Shown here piece by piece: positions 10,816-20,872 of a DNA stretch of 30,644 bases (positions are counted from its first letter, which is position 1; every line of letters begins with the position of its first letter). The translations under genes and the position numbers were made by a program. The notes beneath the pieces were generated by a model. It saw only the letters and a program-made list of their open reading frames with translations. It was not told the origin of the DNA and searched no databases. The DNA comes from Pleurotus djamor (lineage: Eukaryota; Basidiomycota; Agaricomycetes; Agaricales; Pleurotaceae). The stretch lies in assembly GCA_029747585.1 (NCBI GenBank), contig JAPEVF010000551.1, positions 1-30,644 on the forward strand, written 5' to 3'.

Positions 10816-11376
10816 AATGTATCCTTACTAAAATAGACTGATGTTGCTTCCCAAAATGGATATTGGTTCATATTTCCCTATATATATGGTTATTAAGTTT
10901 CCATGGCTTGTTTCGGAATGACTGATGACTCGGCTATCTTCGTAGAGCTGTAGGTACCTGCTACAGGAAGCTACATAGAACCACCGCACGCTACCAAGGA
11001 CTCTATACCAAGGACATACCTAGCGTGCTACCCGAGCTAACCGAGCTACATACAACTACATAGGAAACCTTTTGTTTCCAGATGAAATGAGACTGTCTCA
11101 TTCTGCATGCCATGTGGTCACGCACCAGCGCTTCGTCTCAAGCAAGGGTGCTGCCGCGGCATGCGGCACTTTCGAGTTGAAGCTTGAAGCCGGAAGAGCT
11201 CCAGAATTTTCGCAAAAGCTCTTTCTCCGTTTTGGGGTCAGTCGCGCTCGGCAAGCTTGGGCGTTAATCACATAGGCATTTTCCTCCCACATAGGCGCCC
11301 GTTGGAATTTTGGACCCAAGTTGGNCCCAAGTTCTGATTTTTTCATCCCCCAACTCGAAGTCTCTCGCCTCCTATA
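10816..11376. other. Right subterminal region and JmjC promoter
   Basis: No gene. 10930-11084 holds the right-end motifs of the Plavaka-type element and several short CTAC/GTAG-rich repeats (for example CCAAGGACTCTATACCAAGGAC). 11085-11376 is the likely promoter and 5' leader of the JmjC gene. It contains a small direct repeat (CCCAAGTTGG, then CCCAAGTTC) around the ambiguous base at 11325. Confidence 0.5.
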
Positions 11377-14300
11377 ATGTCAACGGAACTTGTGGATGAT
11401 GAACTGCATCTTTTGGACGAAAACGAAACTCTTCAAGCACCAGAGTATGTGCAATGCGTGGGCGCGGGATTCAACGTTGCTGACGTGCGTTTCTTCAGAC
11501 ACCTCGAGCTATCACAGATCTTGCTTCCTTGGTCGACCCGTCCGCTCATGGTGCCCGCCGAAAGTTTTCTCGTGCCAACGGAGTTCCAAGGCCTTTCGAC
11601 GGTACTTACTATTTTCGCTGATCTGATGTGAAGTCCCGGAGCTTAAACTCAGTAAGTAGAAGAACGCCAACACTCTGGTAGAGCGTTTACTTGGAGGCGT
11701 CGGATCTGAAACTGCCTATGTGGCTTTCGCGGTTGCAACGGCTAGCCTGTTGACTTATCTTCTACAGCACCCCTCAATCGAAAGACCACTGGTCGAAGGA
11801 GTTTCTCAGCCCAGCTTCACCAACACCTCGCTCCATGAATGCATTAACGGTCTAAGCGACTGGCCGACGTTCTTAAAAACCAAATTGGGCAGGTATACCG
11901 ACGCACGTCCTAAACCTAACATAGTCCCAAAGCCAATTTCAAGGGCAGGCGCCGACGCAACTGAGATGGCTATAAATCTCTCTCATATTGTCAACAATGG
12001 CGTCTCGTCCAAAGTGGCAAGAAACTTCTTCTTCGCTGCTTTTGGCCTTCGCCTTGTCTACGAAGTGGGTGTTTCCGTCGTCCCCTCCTTACTCCCCTTT
12101 GCAGATGTTGACCCGTCTTAGGGATGGACCTTGCCAGCTGCTTGGCCAGCCGAAACGCACGAACTGACGCAATATGTTGAGAGCGTCACGGGCAACATAG
12201 GGGACGACGTGGCTAAAGTGCGGCCACTGCTTGCCCTAAGTCTCCACTACCGTCGTCCTCGTGAAATAATTCGTGGACTGCAGATATCCTTGGCTTTGAG
12301 CCCCATATTACTATTAGCAACAAGGTCTTACGATCTTAAATCTGTTTCTACGCAAAATCTTCCCGCGGTTCGTTCCGTTTTGATTTTAGTGCCCCTCAAA
12401 TTTGACCGAACACATTTCAGCTTTGGACTTGCCTTGGAGGTCATCGGCCTGCCATCCTCCTCAAACTTGAAAGAATGATTTGGACCGCAGTGTTTAACAT
12501 TGCTCTCCAAGACGCCAACGTCCCCGATGTTCTTGGAGAGTTAGTTAAAAATCTCTCAAAGGAGTTGCAAGCTGCGGTAATCAGCGACGGAGACCGTGAT
12601 TTCTTCAAGCCTGTTCTGTCGGTTGTGACCTGCGCACCGTCATCTTCAGAATCGCAAGCATCTCCGTCCCTTCGCTTACCAGCCAACACAGTCCAAGATG
12701 GCTTCCAGTTGCAACAGGGAGATACCGCTCCGCCTGCACCTCCCTCACCACCTACTCGTCAGTCAATAGTTACTCCGCCCACCATCCACTCCGCGTCGAA
12801 AGCTCCTAAAAAACCACCTTCATCACGTATAGAAACATCCGTACCAACTCCCGGTTCTCCCGCCCCTTCCTTTGAAGAACCCTCAAGTGGAAACGGTAGT
12901 TTGCGCCGGTTTACCGCTACCTTAAACCGCGCGTCCCAGCCCGAAGATGAAGACAACAACAACCACAACCACAACGACGACAACACTGAAGGTAACGATG
13001 ATGACAACGGGGACCAGCAAGGACCGGACGAGGAAACATCCGGTGGATATTGGAGCTCGCACCAGTCTGTTGCTACCTTAAACCGCGCGTCCCAGCCCGA
13101 AGATGAAGACGACGACATTGAAGAAATCGATGATGACAATAGGCAAAAGGGTGGGAACAAGAGAGGACCCGCTCACGGCAACATTCAAGCATGTAAACGT
13201 TCAAAGCGAATCCACCCGAGGCCACTCTCTTCTCAGACGGCTTCCTCCATTACTACGGCTCCCCCTTGTGGTCCCTCTAAAGCTAAGCCTAAAGCTCCAT
13301 CTGCCCAACGGGCTCACGCTGCGTTGCCGTCGAGATCATCAAGATCAATTCACAGTCAAGGAGCAACACAGGCCGTTGAGCCTGCGGTCCCTGAGAAGGT
13401 TATTCCACAACTGGATGGAAAAAGTGATCTACCGGCGAGAACCCTTCTTGTTATCTTACCCCCTGCCTCTGCTAATCCCTGTTTCCAGAGGATTACAGGG
13501 AACCCCCTTATGTTCTGTGATACAAAGTCAAAGCTCTTCAAGGTTACACCCAGCTTCCATGTAAATTTGATTTGAGATTCCACGTGCCGGAGTCACCATG
13601 CTTATAAGGTACTACAGTCAAGGGAAGATCTGGAGTCCTTTGAAGCAATGGTTGCTGGAATTGGGCAACAGGAAGAGCCTCGGTATCTGCATGCTGACGG
13701 AAAAGGATTGCTGATACAACGCGTGACGTACCGAGAACTCTTGGAGCTGCGAGCGCAGGGAAGAGAGGGACAGATCCTCCAGACACATGCCATCTTGGTC
13801 ACAGATGTCCCCCAACGAAGAGGGAATGAAACTTTTTACAAGAGCCTGGAGGGGCTGAACATAATGATGGATGCGGATATATGCTGCCATGGTACGCCAA
13901 AAGATGATGGTGTTCCCTTGTACTTTTAACCCAAATTGTAGATCAATCCATGAGGGAGGGAGGAGATTCAGGCGAACAACATAGGCTATCCACATTGGAA
14001 CAAATTGCCGACCTGTCCAAATCGCCAACATGCAAATCCATCAATTGCTTGGATTTTCCAGGAACCGTTTCAAACCGGGTGCCTCTCATCCATGAAGAGA
14101 CGCTAGATCGCCTGTGCTACGCGGCGTCTTGGGATATGTATGAATCTCCGGTAAGCCCTGACACTTCAGTGATGGAATGGTCCGTTGTATCTACCCCTTG
14201 GGCGTGGCATCGCATACATATGGATTCCCATGGGTTTGGCACCACCGCTGTTCCCCTGTATGGACGAAAGCTCTGGGTGCTCATCCGACGTCAGGAGGAT

Positions 14301-15268
14301 CAAACCAACAGTAAACCCTTCCCTTGGACAGATAACTTGAAGCAAGATAACGCTGTGTTGAAGTCCACTAAGTTTATTGTGGAATATGTGGTCTTGGAAC
14401 CAGGGAATGCACTGTGAGTGTCTGATTTCATTTTATATTTCCATACCCCCAATGCTTTTCAGAATAATGCCTGGGGGATTTCCACACATGGTGTTTACAC
14501 TGGATAAACCTGCGGTATTTGCAGGAAATCACTTTTATCACGGCGATTGTATTCAAGGGCATATGATCGGTTTGGTCCATTCCGCTGCTCTTCCTGATTC
14601 CACCAATGCAAGAAATACACAATGCTGTGTATCTATTTTGCTTCGGATCGCCCAGGTATTCTTGAAGGCAGTGAAGAACCCCCAGGCCGTTCCAAGTAAG
14701 TTCTTCTCCAAATAGTTTCTGAAGATTGCCCTGCTGAGTCTGACTACCTTGCTGCTCTTCAGGCAACATGCGACAACATATCAGAGATGTGCGGACTGAG
14801 GCCGGTATAAAGGACATCCTCGCCGTCTGCGCTGTCTGTCGCATTCTGCCTATTATCTATGAAGGAGGCCCTGCCGACCATCTACAAGAGGCATCCAAGA
14901 TAAGCGCGGATGTGATGGATGAAATCAACAAATCCCCACAATACCAATTTCTGCAAAGCCCAGACAGAAAGGTACTCAGCTTCTGGCAAGACATATACAA
15001 ACCCTACCTGGCTCGTATCTGCCTAGTGTATTGCTCTTTGCTAAGTCAAGGCGCTGCAAAGGCAGCAAGTGCTCTACGCAGCCAGGTGGCTGAGTGTCCC
15101 ATATTTTGGCCCCAAGGCAGGAGGCTTGCAAAAGGAATGGATTTCAACAAGTTAGATTTGGATGTTGACCAGATAGTACCTTTCGTCCTTAACTATCAAG
15201 GCAGCGATGTTGGGAAGGGTCGAGCTTGGCGGGAAGACGAGTTGGAGGAAGGCGAGTTGGACTCTTAG
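11377..15268 (+). CDS. JmjC-domain protein, nine exons
   Basis: Predicted 1151 residues. Exons: 11377-11444, 11499-11601, 11660-12064, 12122-12367, 12421-13560, 13609-13891, 13942-14413, 14463-14695, 14763-15268; all phases agree. The first two junctions and the exon 4 end rest on phase logic. The cupin-like core near residues 830-930 fits a JmjC Fe(II)/2-oxoglutarate dioxygenase: HxD as RIHMDSHGFGT (His about 841, Asp about 843), GRKLWVLI (Lys about 858) and PGGFPHMVFT (His about 914), then AGNHFYHGDC. These could bind iron and 2-oxoglutarate, so the enzyme may be active. Substrate is unknown; JmjC proteins act on proteins, often histones, while the TET/JBP type acts on 5-methylcytosine. The middle (residues about 320-600) is low-complexity, Pro/Ser-rich and acidic, with basic patches (CKRSKRIHPR), probably disordered. 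It starts about 290 bp beyond the candidate transposon end. Confidence 0.78.
12916..13110 (+). repeat. Perfect 39-bp direct repeat inside the JmjC gene
   Basis: The same 39 bases, starting GCTACCTTAAACCGCGCGTC, occur at 12916-12954 and 13072-13110. The spacing of 156 bp is a multiple of three, so both encode ATLNRASQPEDED in frame. The unit lies in the acidic disordered region and looks like a recent in-frame duplication, because no base differs. Confidence 0.9.
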
Positions 15269-15337
15269 GACGACAAATTACAATTGCGTTATTTTCTGTT
15301 CCATTTACTATTCGTTTCTCATCCTCCATGAATCCAT

Positions 15338-15819
15338 TCAGCCACGCTTGAGGCCCAGAGAGCTTAGGGAAAAGAGATGTGAAAGGTTGGCATAGACTCC
15401 CTGGAGAATGTCCATTTGCTCTGCCTTTGAGGATGTATGATCAAGCAGTGCACTCCTCCAAAAGTTCCAAGTGGGAAAAATGGGCATTGTGACTTGTGAG
15501 GTTGCATCTCCAGGCGCGTCCAGGGACCTCCGGAGACTGTGGCGCCAACACAAGGGGTAAACGTCGTCGCTTAGTGGAAGCGGTGGGAGTGGAGGTGGCG
15601 GAGGTTCAGGAGGAGGAAGTTCCGGCGTTGATGCTGCTGCCACAGGCTCAGCAGGAGGAGGAGGAGGACCGGGAACCGTTGGGTATGACAAACCGCGATT
15701 GAAACTTTCGGTATGGCTACCATCTACATCGGGGGCTCGGGACTGCCACGGTGAGGACTTATCATCGGCATCATCATCTCTTCGTTGTTCTTGCTGTTCA
15801 TGATGAATCGATGACCGTT
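15338..15819 (-). CDS. Proline-rich ORF ending at a MITE, partial
   Basis: One minus-strand frame is open from the MITE edge (15819) to a stop at 15338-15340, about 160 codons. It reads HHEQQEQRRDDDADD, then SYPTVPGPPPPPAEP, PPPEPPPPPLPPLPL, then a non-repetitive tail FPTWNFWRSALLDHTSSKAE with ILQGVYANLSHLFSLSSLG. It is convergent with the JmjC gene, 69 bp from its stop. Just outside the MITE the minus strand reads GCTTACCGGCAATAG, which would serve as a branch site and acceptor, so the MITE may have landed at an exon edge. It could also be a non-coding GC-rich stretch; I do not recognise the family. Confidence 0.3.
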
Positions 15820-15821
15820 TA

Positions 15822-16069
15822 CTGTAGTATTTCGACCAAGTGTTCAGTCACGCGTAACGGCCGACAGAGCAATGACACTTTCGTCCTTTCGTAACGGTAC
15901 TGGGTGACTACGAACACTTCGCGGATTGGCTGGATGGTGAATTTTTCCCGGCCACAGTGAAAAGAAGGCAACGTAACAGCCGAAACCCACAAATGAACAC
16001 CTTGCAAAATGAAACACTTCGCGTAACGCGTAACAACCCGTGAACACTTAGTCGAAATACTCACTACAG
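15822..16069. mobile_element. MITE with imperfect terminal inverted repeats and TA duplication
   Basis: The 248-bp element begins CTGTAGTATTTCGACCAAGT and, on the other strand, CTGTAGTGAGTATTTCGACT. The ends are inverted repeats of about 27-30 bp with one 3-bp gap (GAG). Both ends are flanked by TA (15820-15821, 16070-16071), the target duplication of Tc1/mariner-superfamily elements. There is no coding capacity. The interior has repeated CGCGTAACG and GAACACTTCGCG motifs on either side. The parent transposase is not evident: the mariner element at 26483-28065 has different end sequence. Confidence 0.85.
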
Positions 16070-16071
16070 TA

Positions 16072-16509
16072 CGCTATTGCCGGTAAGCATTGCTTCCTTC
16101 CTACTCTCTTCGTACGCATTCGTTCCACGTCCAAATACTGCACTCGGTGTTTGCTCGGTGTTATCCTCGTTCTAGGCTTCTCCCCGAACATTCAATCCCT
16201 TTTCAAACGCTCGGCGCCGCGAGTCTTGGGTCTGTCGTCGGGCGTATCTCTCCTTTCTTTCCCACTGTCATTACGAGGCTGAAACGGATACGATTCAACT
16301 CACATACGTTTCGTATAGGTCATACGATCGAGTCCCCGGCGTTCGTCCGGCGTTCCCAGCAAATTTCGAAATTTGGACCAAGGGAGACGACTCACGGTCG
16401 AAATCTTCGATTCTTGACGTAGCCTGTCACAAACGTCGCCAGAGGTGACGACATCGTCCATAACCATGGGGGGTATACATCGATCGGTGAGCGTTTCGCC
16501 CTTGTTGAG
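16072..16509. other. No gene seen
   Basis: Between the MITE and the stop of the next minus-strand gene I see no ORF with plausible splice structure and no repeat shared with other parts of the window. Confidence 0.45.
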
Positions 16510-17479
16510 TTATTCAAAAGATTTCTTGGTTGGTCGGGCGGAACACCCGAGGTTATTCTATTTCACATCGATGTCAGCGTGTTGCGACCCAGTACTAGAC
16601 GGCCCATAGATGGCTTACCTCCAAGGGATAGCAAGAACCAACGCGATGCATTAAGATTCGAGCTCGAAAATCGACAATTTGAAGATTATGGGCGGGGTGG
16701 GTGAAATCTATAGAACAGAGTGTCAAGGTCTAGGGAGTGCGGGAGGTCATACGCTCACGACATACCATCAAGGGTGTACCATTCGCATTCGGCCCCGCAC
16801 AGTCGTTGTGGAGGTATCGACCTCGGTGACCTGGGGGAGGTAAGCACAAAATATCAGCATAGGTGAGTCAGTATTCGCTCCCAGAGATGCGAAACCACTT
16901 ACGTAGTACGTTTCGATGCCGCTTGACGAGCATGCGATGCTGCTTTTGCGGTTTTCGTGGCAGGGCGTGTCTTCGCCGGAAGAGAATCTGCGAGCTTGAG
17001 TACACAGTTAGCAAAATCAACTCAAAGAGAGAGAGACGGGGCACATACCTCAGAGTTACTGACCTCCGCGTCAGGTTCAGAGTCCGAGTCGAAGGAATCA
17101 TCATTCGACGAGAAGTCGGAGGACACACTTTCTTCACCGCTGACGGCAGGATCAAGAAGAGGGTGTTGCCTGCGAGCCTTCCGGTGATGGGAGCGACGAG
17201 GCTTGGAAGCTTTCTGGGGGCGGAAAACTCCATCATCGTCAGCCTGTTCAGCGAGGATAGCCTCGCGGTATTTATCGCTTGGCCTCGCGCGTCGACTACG
17301 GCCTTCTTGAGCTACACAGAGTATGGTTAGCAGATAATATCTCACACGGGGAAGAGAGACTCACCTGGTTCCATGGGGACAACCTTATCGTCGACATCAT
17401 AGCTCCACTCGATCGCAGACGCGTCCTTCAGCGACCCATCAGGGCGGAGAGCACATTGATCGGATGGTGGTTCGTTCAT
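16510..17479 (-). CDS. Hypothetical protein, six exons
   Basis: Predicted 223 residues. Exons: 17479-17365, 17311-17049, 16994-16903, 16830-16766, 16707-16619, 16557-16510; introns are 53-72 bp with good GT/AG signals and all phases agree, so the structure is probably real. The N-terminus is MNEPPSDQCALRPDGSLKDA, then a basic arginine-rich patch (AQEGRSRRARPSDKYRE), then a serine/aspartate-rich acidic run near residues 100-125 (SNDDSFDSDSEPDAE), then an Ala/Lys segment (AKTRPATKTAKAASHARQ may vary by one residue). The C-terminus reads CGAECEWYTLDDFTHPAHN and ends KKSFE. I do not recognise a domain. The DGSLKDAS phrase recurs in small uncharacterised agaricomycete proteins as I remember them. 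A nuclear location would fit the charge pattern, but that is inference. Confidence 0.6.
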
Positions 17480-17574
17480 TTGGGGTCAGAGTGTTTTGAT
17501 GATAACTTTGGAAGAAGATCGAGAGGTGGCAAAGGTGAGATCGCTGCCAATTGAGCTGCTTGAAAAACTGGGTT

Positions 17575-18560
17575 TTAAGTGTATCGGTGACGGTATCGTC
17601 GGAAAGCCTTTTGACACGGAATGCGGAAAGGGAAAACGGGGGGAAGTATCGGTGCAAGGAAATAATTCACGAAATATAAATGCCTGGACGAGGTTCGAAC
17701 CCCGGCGCGCTCGGAGGCAAAATAAGGATCAGGCGATAAATCTGCTAGGCTAAACCGTCGCACTGACACTTGCAACTGACTAATATACTTACTTCCAAAG
17801 ACTCGAGAACCGAGCATGAGGGCTTTCGGTCTGTCGAGGAGGATGAATAACTTCTCCCCCCGGACATCTCCTACAGGCCGTGTGTATGACATGGGTTTCC
17901 AGTTCTCTTCGAAGATCCGTGGGTTTTGTGATAGCTCAACTCCTTGGCACAGAAGTGTCCAGAGTACATCGTACAAGTGTTGATCTTTGCGATAGGTCGC
18001 CTGGAAACCTGTTTGTGAAGGGATGGCCCGTTGATCATTCCGAGCTGCTTGCCTGTACTCCATAAGGAACGACGTATCACCAAGCTTGAAAAGTGTAGTG
18101 AGATGCTGCGCCGACCGACACACCGAAACTGACCCCAAAATATTACGAGGCCGAAACGGAGTTAGGCTTGTTCTTATCGTCTCTGGACCAAATGCTTCTG
18201 TTCCTGACACGGATCGGCGCAATCTCCCCTTGCACTTCTTTCTTTCTTCTGGTTCAGCTTGCTCAATATAACCTTATCCGGGAGTTTGTCCTCAATAATT
18301 TCAGCCTTCCTGCTTCTTGAGCTGCGAATTGGCTTCTTTTGCATGTAGGGTGGGTTTTTACCGTTGATGCTTCTGTTCCTGACCGATGCTCTGCGCTCCT
18401 CCTTTTCGCGACCGCGGGAGGCTCTCATTCGGCACCTCTTCGATTTGTTTTCTGTGATCATGACATATTTTATTGACAATTTACAATGCGCAGAACCCAG
18501 CATCACCACTTCCAGCAAACCAACCGCTCCCTCCACAGATCTTAGACTCCATTCAGCCAT
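17575..18560 (-). CDS. Hypothetical conserved-looking protein, 5' end unresolved
   Basis: The clear part is an open frame 18222-17575. It reads KLGDTSFLMEYRQAARND, then YDVLWTLLCQGVELSQNP, EENWKPMSYTRPVGDVRG, EKLFILLDRPKALML and, near the end, DLSPDPYFASERAGVRTSS and LYFVNYFLAPI. A likely in-frame intron (GTAAGTATATTAG..CCTAG) lies near 17800-17740. Upstream, a basic ORF at 18560-18174 (SRGREKEERRASVRNRS, SRSRKAEIIEDKLPDKV) may be a 5' exon, but I could not place the junction between 18220 and 18110. Its stop lies 96 bp from the start of the next minus-strand gene. The sequence is well ordered with normal residue use, so a real gene is likely; the function is unknown. Confidence 0.45.
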
Positions 18561-18689
18561 CGCCTACTTCCAAATTTGACGATTCAAAAACACCGAACAT
18601 ACGTGCCAGTGCTAGAAGATATGTAGAGACTCAATAAGTGAAGAAATTTGCCTCCAACATACGCGCTCTTGTCCTCAACTTGTCAGGGT

Positions 18690-19000
18690 CGTTCGCGCGC
18701 TCAATTCGGCGCTCACGAGTCACCTATCTCTTCATCCTGACACCCAACATAAGTAACCTAACATAACGTATCCAGCCACTCCCTCTCCTCTACGCGTCTT
18801 GATTCTCACACCATTGGCTCTTCTGCGTCAACGCCAATCCGATAGAACCAGCTTTGCCGCCGGGAGGATGCATGTTGATGTGTTGGACGCGAGAACTCTG
18901 AGGCGACGGAAGCGAAGTGAGTACAGGTCCCATGGAATCAAGTACGGCGCTCACTCCCCCTTCATACCTAAGATTTTACGCAAGTCACCCTCCCCGTCCG
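18690..19000 (+). repeat. Copy C of the dispersed gene-like repeat (5' part)
   Basis: 18780-18960 aligns with 22940-23085. Shared blocks include CCGCC(G/A)GGAGGATGC and AGTGAGTACA(G/A)GTCCCAT-like sequence at a splice donor. In frame both give SDRTSFAAGRM here and ADRICFAARRM there. The left part (18690-18745, GCGCGCTC..CACCTATCTCTTCATCC) also resembles 22018-22060, so another fragment of the same family lies there. Only the 5' portion is present. Confidence 0.65.
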
Positions 19001-19020
19001 GCTTCATTCATGACTTTCCA

Positions 19021-20870
19021 TGATTTGTGGTCAGCTGGCATCGATTTGCACGCGCCCAAGAGCTTATACCTTATACACCTCATGACGCGAGTCTGATCGA
19101 TGGTCAAATGGTTCTGATGCGTCTGTATTCAACATGATGACATAGTAACGAAAGGTACGTTCCGTCTTGTCTTTCCACTGAGCTTATAACTGAGGATTTC
19201 GGCGCCGTCTTAGACCATGCTTTCCTTCGAGCTCAGAGAGACCCACCTTTGGGATTGTATTCTGGCTCCTTCCAGTCTCTGCGCTCCCTCATCCAATCTC
19301 CCCGTGTACCTGTCGGCTTGCTCCTTGGATTCAAACGGCTCGGCTTCAAACGCTACAAGGACAAGGACAGCAAGACGGACATCCTCCGCCAACACAGCGT
19401 CTCGCGTCGCCCATCTTCAACCCTCCTCAGTAGGCTTGAGCCCCGACTTCTCCAACACGTCAACCTATGCCAACACTATGCCCATCCCACTCGCAAATCT
19501 CCGAACCGGTCATCCCGTTATAATGCTTGGTTCCTCTATGCGATGTATGGTCATTTCGACACGCTCAAGAGCGCAAGTGCTCAAAGCGCGTGAATGATAC
19601 GAAACCCTGGCGGGCCAACGAAAGTCTGAAGGATGACATGATGGGAGAAGCTTTTACGCGTTGATGGAACCGCCATCAACGATGCAAGGTTTGTTTCTAT
19701 TGATCTGCTCGATTTCCCATACTGACCGTCCGTGTTCCAGGTTTCTTCGACGTTGCATCCAGACTGGGACGCATCTCCCATCCTCTCCTACAGGATGTGC
19801 ATTCGCTACACAGCTCTTCCTTGCTGGCGGTCCCGTACTAGCTCATCTCGACCAAGCTGTTTGTGCTTCGATGCTGTGGGAGCTGGATAATCATGGACTT
19901 GGGCTCGTCGATGGGCTTCCTTGTAACCACGCAGCGGCTCATCGTGGTGAAGTCGGCTAGGTGAAGGAGGGAGGAGTAGGGAACGGGGAAATGCCAAGCT
20001 CGGAGATGGTGTTGGTCATCGGCTTCGCATACAGAGCGCTCCTTCTCGTCCGTCCTCTCGAATACCTCTCACCCCTCAACGTCAACCCCTTCTCTCTTCC
20101 GCCGTGTCGTCTTGATGTCCCTCTTTTCGAAGACGCGACCAATGGGCTTGGAGGTCTTGGACATGGATAGCGGCTACGGCTGCGGTTGGATTAGTACCGG
20201 CCGGCCCTTTGGATGTCGCTCCCGTGACGACGCTCTCAAGAGCAGAGAGAACGAGCAGGGAAAAGCAGTGCTTTCGACGGCATCGCGCCTACATGATCTT
20301 CGTCTCCTTGGATAGTCCACTTACCAAGCTACGATCATGGCTTGTGATCCATCGCCCGGGACGCGCTTCAAGTCTTTGAATGTTCTTCGAGCCAAGCTGT
20401 TCGCGGGAGGCTGCGAGATGGAGGCGGTGGGAGTTGATCCTTGCGTCGCCGTCACGATCGTACGATGTCTCAAGATCAAGCCGTCCTCCGATTCATAGGG
20501 ACAGTATCTCCCATCTTTGCTCGGACACTCTCTTCGCCACACCATACCGATCATGGACACTGAGTATTATCGTCGCCTCGAATTTCCTTCATATGATCCT
20601 ATGTCGAGACCACCGAATAGGAAGAGACGATGAACACACTTGTCCATCTCCGTGAGACCCCGACCCTATGCATGAGCTGCTCTGTTGCTCTGTTGGCAGC
20701 GCTCGGGTTGATCTCGGCTCGGTGAAACCCGTGCGCTGAATCTCATCTTCGTCGACATAATGCTGGCCAGGTGACCGCGGGAGGAGCAGAATCTGCGAAC
20801 CCTTGTTGCAGGAAGGTTCTGGACGTGATTGTGAACGAATGAGCACTTGCGGTGCTTGTTGGTTTCATGT
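19021..20870. other. No recognisable gene
   Basis: Plus-strand ORFs of 60-126 codons overlap in several frames (for example 19217-19597 and 19249-19593), but none has a motif I recognise and no splice model joins them convincingly. The GC content and the two long overlapping frames hint at a decayed gene, which I cannot name. Confidence 0.4.
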
Positions 20871-20872
20871 AG

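Larger units (their letters stand above)
5301..11084. mobile_element. Probable complete Plavaka-type DNA transposon
   Basis: The two ends share inverted matches. CATCTGGAAAC at 5301-5311 is mirrored by GTTTCCAGATG at 11074-11084. TGTAGTTGTAT at 5403-5413 is mirrored at 11050-11060, and TAGCTCGGGTAG at 5387-5398 at 11028-11039. Between them lie an intact Plavaka-type transposase (minus) and a divergent DUF6532 gene (plus). The right subterminal region also has several CTACC/GAGCTA-like short repeats (10940-11060). I see no clear target-site duplication outside the outermost match, so the exact ends are uncertain. The order of the two inner motifs is swapped between ends, which suits subterminal binding sites better than one long terminal inverted repeat. 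Confidence 0.55.

Noticed and set aside
12759..13160. Minus-strand serine-rich ORF inside the JmjC gene
   Set aside because: It is the antisense reading of the acidic, low-complexity exon.
11377..15268. TET/JBP-type dioxygenase
   Set aside because: The HMDSHG, GRKLW and PHMVFT motifs fit the JmjC pattern better; I see no TET/JBP-specific signature.
17680..17760. tRNA-like box A and box B on the minus strand (TAGCCTAGCAG and GGTTCGAACC)
   Set aside because: The acceptor arms do not pair, the T-stem has a mismatch, no anticodon arm forms, and the box B lies inside an open coding frame (RAGVRTSS).
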